In this document: in pieces, positions 6,585-10,515 of the stretch
Numbering within the stretch: position 1 is the first letter of the stretch
How the letters are laid out: each line of letters opens with the position of its first letter
DNA from: an uncultured Erysipelotrichaceae bacterium
Lineage (GTDB): Bacteria; Bacillota_I; Bacilli_A; RFN20; CAG-826
NCBI GenBank assembly: GCA_902799855.1
Contig: CADCCA010000062.1
Coordinates: forward strand, 1-10,515
DNA: 10,515 bases
Reading direction: 5' to 3'
The notes under the pieces: generated by a model
The model's database searches: none
What the model saw: the letters and a program-made list of their open reading frames with translations, nothing else
Told to the model about the DNA's origin: nothing
Made by a program: the position numbers and the translations under genes

Positions 6585-7112
6585 ATGAAACTTTTTCTGG
6601 CTATTCTGCTTAACACCTTTATTGTCACTCTTATCGTCTATTTATTGCTCGTGATAGTGGACGTCAGTTTCGTTTGTTCTTTCTCTTCAATTATGAAGCA
6701 TCACGCTCATGATTTAACAGTCATTTTGACCAATAAAAGAGATAACCTCATTCGTTTAGTGGAACTCATTAATAAAAACGGTATTAAGTTAGATAAAAAG
6801 AAAGTCGATTCACTTAGTAATTTCGACCTTAAACGCATCGAAAATCACGATGGTGAAGACGCTAGATTAGCCAGGGAAGAATTAACCTCTTTAAATGATT
6901 ATCTACTCTCAATATGTGGGGATAATACATTTAAAGAAGAAGACGAAGAAATCCAAAGAGTGCTCGCTAATATCAATGAGTTAGAAAAGGTGTATCGCCA
7001 TCACTTAATGATGTATAACGCTGATGTTCTAGGTTATAACTTTTGGATCTCTTTCTTCCCCACACGTTTCATCTACTTAATCTTAAGAATCAAATATAAA
7101 GAAAATATTTAA
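6585..7112 (+). CDS. Divergent LemA-like membrane protein
   Basis: A 175-residue protein with one N-terminal membrane helix (about 3-27) and a largely helical body. The end, NINELEKVYRHHLMMYNADV followed by LGYNFWISFFPTRFIYLIL, matches the conserved closing part of the LemA family (a YN, YN and FP pattern then a hydrophobic stretch). The segment after the helix, TNKRDNLIRLVELINK, matches its opening helix. The middle is more charged and less like standard LemA, so I call it divergent. LemA function is poorly known; the family is often found beside membrane metalloproteases such as HtpX. No ribosome site precedes the ATG at 6585, and the promoter's -10 box ends only 7 nt before it. The next Met, residue 37, would lose the membrane helix. 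The oligopeptidase gene follows after 13 nt. Confidence 0.7.
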   Translation: MKLFLAILLNTFIVTLIVYLLLVIVDVSFVCSFSSIMKHHAHDLTVILTNKRDNLIRLVELINKNGIKLDKKKVDSLSNFDLKRIENHDGEDARLAREELTSLNDYLLSICGDNTFKEEDEEIQRVLANINELEKVYRHHLMMYNADVLGYNFWISFFPTRFIYLILRIKYKENI

Positions 7113-7125
7113 TAAGGAGCCGAAT

Positions 7126-8838
7126 ATGAAAAAACAACCAATCAAGTTTAGTGAATATCCTTTAGTGGTGCCATCTGCTAAACGCTTAAGCAAAAAGATG
7201 GATAAACTCATCGCTGATTTAAAAGCCTGTTCTTCTGCTAAAGAGGCTTATAAAGTCATTAACAAAGTTAATGCTTATTTTGAAGAATTAGAAACTGAAA
7301 CAAGTGTTATCTATGTTTTATATACATGCGATACCACTAATGAAAAATACAAAAAAGCCGAAGATATCGTTGATGAATTATCACCAATGATTAGTAAATA
7401 TGCGACTGAATATGAAGAAATTCTTGTCAACGCCCCATATCGCGCTGAATTAGAAAAGAAGTATGGTTCATATTTATTTAAGAAATATGATGCTTATTTA
7501 AAAACCTTCAACGAAAAGATTATGCCTGACTTAATTAAAGAAAATAAATTAGTCAGTGAATACGATATGGTTTTCGGTGGTGCACAAATCGAATTTAATG
7601 GTGAAACACTCAATCTTTCTCAACTTGGTAAACACATGCAAGATAAAGATAGAGAAACTAGAAAAGCCGCTGCTAAAGCCATGGATAAATGGCTAAGTGA
7701 AAACGAACCACAAATCGCCCGCATCTATGATGATTTGGTCCATGTCCGTGTGGAAATCGCTAAGAAATTAGGTTTCAAATCATTTACCGATCTTGCTTAT
7801 TTACGCTTAGGCAGAGTGGACTATGACGCTAGTAAAGTCGCGGGATATCGTGAACAAATCGCTAAAGAAGTCGTGCCAGTTTGCCAAAAACTTTACAAAC
7901 TCCAAATGAAGAACCTTGGTATCAAAAAACCACAATATTATGATTACAACTTAATGTTCGCTAGTGGTAACCCATTACCAATTGGTGATGCTAAATACTT
8001 AGTTGAACAAGCGCATAAAATGTATAGTGATTTAGGCCCAGAAAGCAAAGAATTCTTTGATTTCATGGTCAAATATGAACTCATGGATTTAGAAGCTAGA
8101 AAAGGTAAAGCCCCAGGCGGTTATCAAACAACTTTCCCAGCCTATCAATCCCCATTCATCTTCTCCAATTTCAATGGTACATCAGGTGACGTTAATGTCT
8201 TATGCCATGAAGGCGGTCACGCTTTCCAAGCCTATTTAAGTAGAGGCATTAAAGTTCCAGAATATCGTCAGCCAACTCTGGAGAGTTGTGAAATCCATTC
8301 CATGAGTATGGAATTCTTAACTTGGCCATATATGGAAAACTTCTTTGGTAAGGATGCTGATAAATATAGATATTCCCATTTAGTGGATTCCATTGAATTC
8401 TTACCATATGGTGCTTCTATTGATGAATTCCAACACTGGGTCTACGCTAATCCAGATGCCACTCACGAAGAGAGATGTGCGGAATTTAGAAGAATTGAAC
8501 AAAAATACACTCCACATAAAAAATACGATGACACCCCAACCTTAGCCAAAGGCACATATTGGTTAAGACAAGGTCACGTCTTTGCTTCCCCATTCTATTA
8601 CATCGATTATACTTTAGCCCAAGTAGTGGCCTTCCAATTCGCTATTGAGAATATGAAGAATCATGAAAAGACATGGAAGAAATACATCAAGTTATGCAAG
8701 ATGGGTGGTAAATATCCATTCCAAGAACTCTTAGAAAAGAATCACTTAAGAAATCCATTTATTGATGGCAATATCCGTAAAGTGATTAGACCATTAACCA
8801 AAGTGATCAAAGAGTTCGACCAAGAAAAACTTAAATAA
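7126..8838 (+). CDS. pepF: M3-family oligoendopeptidase (PepF-like, M3B)
   Basis: A cytoplasmic zinc metallopeptidase of 570 residues, close to the family's usual 560-600, that cuts oligopeptides. The zinc site is HEGGH with His361, Glu362 and His365. The third ligand is probably Glu389 in ESCEIHSMSMEF. The nearby stretches GGYQTTFPAY and PFIFSNFNGT before the site, and the Tyr-rich YWLRQGHVFASPFYYIDYTL near 487-506, are typical of PepF/M3B enzymes, where the latter lines the substrate cleft. There is no signal peptide. AAGGAG lies inside the 13-nt gap after the LemA-like gene, so the two are co-transcribed. A clear terminator follows. Likely roles are turnover of imported peptides or of protein fragments; the exact substrate is not visible. 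The symbol marks family membership, not proven function. Confidence 0.93.
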   Translation: MKKQPIKFSEYPLVVPSAKRLSKKMDKLIADLKACSSAKEAYKVINKVNAYFEELETETSVIYVLYTCDTTNEKYKKAEDIVDELSPMISKYATEYEEILVNAPYRAELEKKYGSYLFKKYDAYLKTFNEKIMPDLIKENKLVSEYDMVFGGAQIEFNGETLNLSQLGKHMQDKDRETRKAAAKAMDKWLSENEPQIARIYDDLVHVRVEIAKKLGFKSFTDLAYLRLGRVDYDASKVAGYREQIAKEVVPVCQKLYKLQMKNLGIKKPQYYDYNLMFASGNPLPIGDAKYLVEQAHKMYSDLGPESKEFFDFMVKYELMDLEARKGKAPGGYQTTFPAYQSPFIFSNFNGTSGDVNVLCHEGGHAFQAYLSRGIKVPEYRQPTLESCEIHSMSMEFLTWPYMENFFGKDADKYRYSHLVDSIEFLPYGASIDEFQHWVYANPDATHEERCAEFRRIEQKYTPHKKYDDTPTLAKGTYWLRQGHVFASPFYYIDYTLAQVVAFQFAIENMKNHEKTWKKYIKLCKMGGKYPFQELLEKNHLRNPFIDGNIRKVIRPLTKVIKEFDQEKLK

Positions 8839-8844
8839 TAATCG

Positions 8845-8869
8845 AGCACATCAAAACGATGTGCTTTTT
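8845..8869 (+). terminator. Terminator of the LemA-like/oligopeptidase unit
   Basis: A perfect 8-bp stem AGCACATC/GATGTGCT with loop AAAAC runs into five T, 6 nt after the peptidase stop codon. Confidence 0.92.
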
Positions 8870-8878
8870 CTTTCAAAT

Positions 8879-8901
8879 AAAAACCCTGAATAACTCAGGG
8901 T
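8879..8901 (-). terminator. Terminator after tRNA-Leu(GAG)
   Basis: On the minus strand ACCCTGA/TCAGGGT forms a perfect 7-bp stem with loop GTTAT, followed by TTTTTATTT. It faces the peptidase terminator, so the two convergent units are insulated from each other. Confidence 0.85.
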
Positions 8902-8911
8902 AATTATCTAA

Positions 8912-8996
8912 TGGTGCGCGAGATGAGAATCGAACTCACACAGGGAATCCTATACGCCCCTCAAACGTACGCGTCTACCAGTTCCGCCACTCGCGC
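8912..8996 (-). tRNA. tRNA-Leu(GAG)
   Basis: An 85-nt class II tRNA with encoded CCA, acceptor GCGCGAG/CTCGCGC, anticodon loop TTGAGGG (anticodon GAG) on stem TACGT/GCGTA, a long variable arm and T loop TTCGATT. It is a single-gene unit with its own promoter and terminator. Confidence 0.95.
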
Positions 8997-9012
8997 ATCA
9001 AACTGCTTGATT

Positions 9013-9042
9013 ATTTTAGAATAATAAGAAGATAAAAAACAA
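9013..9042 (-). promoter_or_regulatory. Promoter of tRNA-Leu(GAG)
   Basis: On the minus strand TTGTTT (9037-9042) and TAAAAT (9013-9018) are 18 nt apart. Transcription would start about 10 nt before the tRNA. Confidence 0.6.
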
Positions 9043-9061
9043 GCACAAAATGAAATATAAC

Positions 9062-9085
9062 AAAAAGAGCGCTTTAAGAGCGCCC
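9062..9085 (-). terminator. Terminator after the four-helix membrane protein gene
   Basis: On the minus strand GGGCGCT/AGCGCTC forms a 7-bp stem with one G-U pair and loop CTTAA, followed by five T. It begins 27 nt after the stop codon of the membrane protein gene. Confidence 0.85.
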
Positions 9086-9112
9086 TTATTGTAAATAATT
9101 AAAAGTTATTAC

Positions 9113-9631
9113 TTATTTCTTTTTGCTAATGAAATCCATTGCGGCTGGTAAAATGGTGAAGACACCGCCAGCAATAGCAAGGATACCACCGATAACCCAA
9201 CCAGCACCAATGCCTGAGCCATCTGGAACATTGTTACCGACTGCTCCATAGAATGTTGGAACGACGATGAACATGAAGACACCGCCTAAGACGAAGCAAA
9301 CGACAGCAATGAGGTTTAATAAACCGGCGAATTTTTCTAAAGCATTAACTTTGAGTAATGGCAAGATGACACCTAATAAAACGATGATCATACCAACGAG
9401 GATTAAAATCCAAGCGATTAATGCTAAAACTGATGGTTTAGCTTCGGATGCGCCTAATACTAACATTTGAGCAGCATCGATTTCGCCGCCGAAAATTGCT
9501 AATGTGCCAGCAAAATCAACAGTTGTGCTACCGCTCTTATAAACAACAGCTGGAGAAGCCATCATTAAGATAAAAGCGATTGCGACCAAGACTAAAGAAA
9601 TAAGTCCTGAGAATTTTAAAACTTTTTTCAT
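9113..9631 (-). CDS. Four-helix membrane protein, function unknown
   Basis: I do not recognise this 172-residue protein. It has a short lysine-bearing start (MKKVLK) and four hydrophobic segments at about 8-30, 67-92, 102-128 and 143-166, with a basic end (SKKK). Both ends should therefore be inside the cell. The two outer loops are about 37 and 15 residues, weakly charged and rich in Gly, Ala and Ser. There is no Cys or His pattern suggesting a cofactor or enzyme site. The ATG at 9631 follows AAGGAA by 7 nt. It lies 72 nt downstream of the second CotH gene on the same strand with no clear terminator between them, so it may be expressed with it. A weak TACAAT in the gap could also drive it alone. 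Low-complexity membrane proteins of this kind are hard to place by eye. Confidence 0.8.
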   Translation of the reverse strand: MKKVLKFSGLISLVLVAIAFILMMASPAVVYKSGSTTVDFAGTLAIFGGEIDAAQMLVLGASEAKPSVLALIAWILILVGMIIVLLGVILPLLKVNALEKFAGLLNLIAVVCFVLGGVFMFIVVPTFYGAVGNNVPDGSGIGAGWVIGGILAIAGGVFTILPAAMDFISKKK

Positions 9632-9703
9632 TAAAAATTTCCTTCTTTCTGCCTTTTATTGTAAATAATGAAATAACAAAAATAAAGAAAAATGTCTTTC
9701 AAT

Positions 9704-10515
9704 CTATTGAACTTTTAGATACCTACTATCCATATAGCTCTTGCGAGCAATTAACCAATCAGAAAGATATTTGGATGCATCTTTTTGACTAGAATATTGT
9801 CTGGTCTTCATTCTATCTTTGCCAGTGCCGTTCTTATAACGCTCAAATTCATTGATGAAGTCAGTTTTGAACGCCTCAGTAGCGTATTTAACATATTGCA
9901 TCCCGCTTTCAAAAATTCCAGACATAGCGAACACGTGATAGTATTTAGCGATTAATTCATCGTAAAAATCAGTTTGAGAAATGAGATATAGCCATGGGTT
10001 GAAATTAGCCTCGCCAAAGCCCGCTTTAATGAATTCGTTATTTGTTTTAATGACATCACCAGTTTGCTTATTGCCGCTGCTTAAGTCAAAATCCCATGGT
10101 GAGCCAAATGTTAAACGCGGATGTTTGCTAGAAGCACTGAAGTCCACAAATAGGTAGAAACTACCATAGCCAACATCATAGTTTTTCATTAGTTCGTGAA
10201 CGATACATGTTTTAAGCATGGATTCTAAATCGATAAATGAATTTAAAGTATCAAATTGATTATCATATGGACTATCAATTAAATTGTTGTTCTCATCAAG
10301 GACTTGGAGTTTTTCTCCTGTCACTGCGTGGATTAAAGCGTCCATGACATTGGAAATGTATTTCTTAATGAAATTCTTTTGTGCGTCATTAAAAGTGTCT
10401 GATTTAATCGCATAGGTGCTAGAAACAACTCTCACTCCGTTAATCATCATGCCACCAGACCATATGCCTTGGGGATTACGATAGCTTTCTGGACCAGCAG
10501 TGAAATAAGGATCAT
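9704..10515 (-). CDS. CotH-family protein, C-terminal part (cut by window edge)
   Basis: The frame is open to the right edge, 21 codons beyond the first visible Met at 10450, so that Met is internal and the gene starts outside the window. The visible 269 residues are the C-terminal half of a CotH-kinase-like domain. They include GEKLQVLDENN, KNYDVGYGSFYLFVDF, FGSPWDFDLSSGNK (the acidic motif) and NPWLYLISQTDFY, each matched in the copy at 51-1898. Beyond the point where copy 1 hits TAG it adds about 58 residues of mostly helical sequence, ending YMDSRYLKVQ. Its own stop is TAG. Ordinary end-of-family spacing and non-coding-looking sequence beyond it suggest that this TAG is genuine. Signal peptide and N-terminal domains cannot be seen. 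The role is presumably as an extracytoplasmic kinase-like protein, by family only. Confidence 0.88.
   Translation of the reverse strand, partial: DPYFTAGPESYRNPQGIWSGGMMINGVRVVSSTYAIKSDTFNDAQKNFIKKYISNVMDALIHAVTGEKLQVLDENNNLIDSPYDNQFDTLNSFIDLESMLKTCIVHELMKNYDVGYGSFYLFVDFSASSKHPRLTFGSPWDFDLSSGNKQTGDVIKTNNEFIKAGFGEANFNPWLYLISQTDFYDELIAKYYHVFAMSGIFESGMQYVKYATEAFKTDFINEFERYKNGTGKDRMKTRQYSSQKDASKYLSDWLIARKSYMDSRYLKVQ

Overview
The window looks like the chromosome of a low-GC Gram-positive bacterium, most likely an uncultured lineage of class Bacilli near the Mollicutes and Erysipelotrichia-type gut clades. This rests on AT-rich spacers, low-GC codon choice, AAGGAG-type ribosome sites, U-tailed terminators, CCA encoded in every intact tRNA gene, and a Ser-rich CotH-family lipoprotein. 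Tryptophan is read from TGG. Complete genes end in TAA, and the only TAG stops lie in the two CotH genes. The lineage is an inference, not a placement.

Layout. Bases 1-1898 (minus): a CotH-family lipoprotein whose frame is broken by a TAG and continues off the left edge. 1899-2112: divergent promoters. 2113-3411 (plus): enolase with its terminator. 3544-3955 (minus): a tRNA array, in transcription order Val, Tyr, a broken 5' half of tRNA-Gln, Lys, Leu(UAA). 4060-6468 (minus): glucose-6-phosphate isomerase, a small S1-domain RNA-binding protein, and a HAD-family phosphatase with its own promoter and terminator. 6585-8838 (plus): a two-gene unit, a LemA-like membrane protein followed by an M3-family oligoendopeptidase. 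8912-8996 (minus): tRNA-Leu(GAG). 9113-9631 (minus): a four-helix membrane protein of unknown role. 9704 to the right edge (minus): the C-terminal part of a second CotH-family protein.

Together, enolase and glucose-6-phosphate isomerase are glycolytic housekeeping genes, interleaved with tRNAs and a probable translation or stress factor of the S1 type. The CotH pair and the four-helix protein form a cell-surface layer at both ends. I see no mobile element, CRISPR array, prophage or defence locus. The sequences most worth a second look are the TAG inside CotH copy 1, the tRNA-Gln cut off just after its anticodon loop, the missing start of glucose-6-phosphate isomerase, a perfect palindrome inside the HAD gene's promoter, and a LemA-like gene whose promoter seems to leave no leader.
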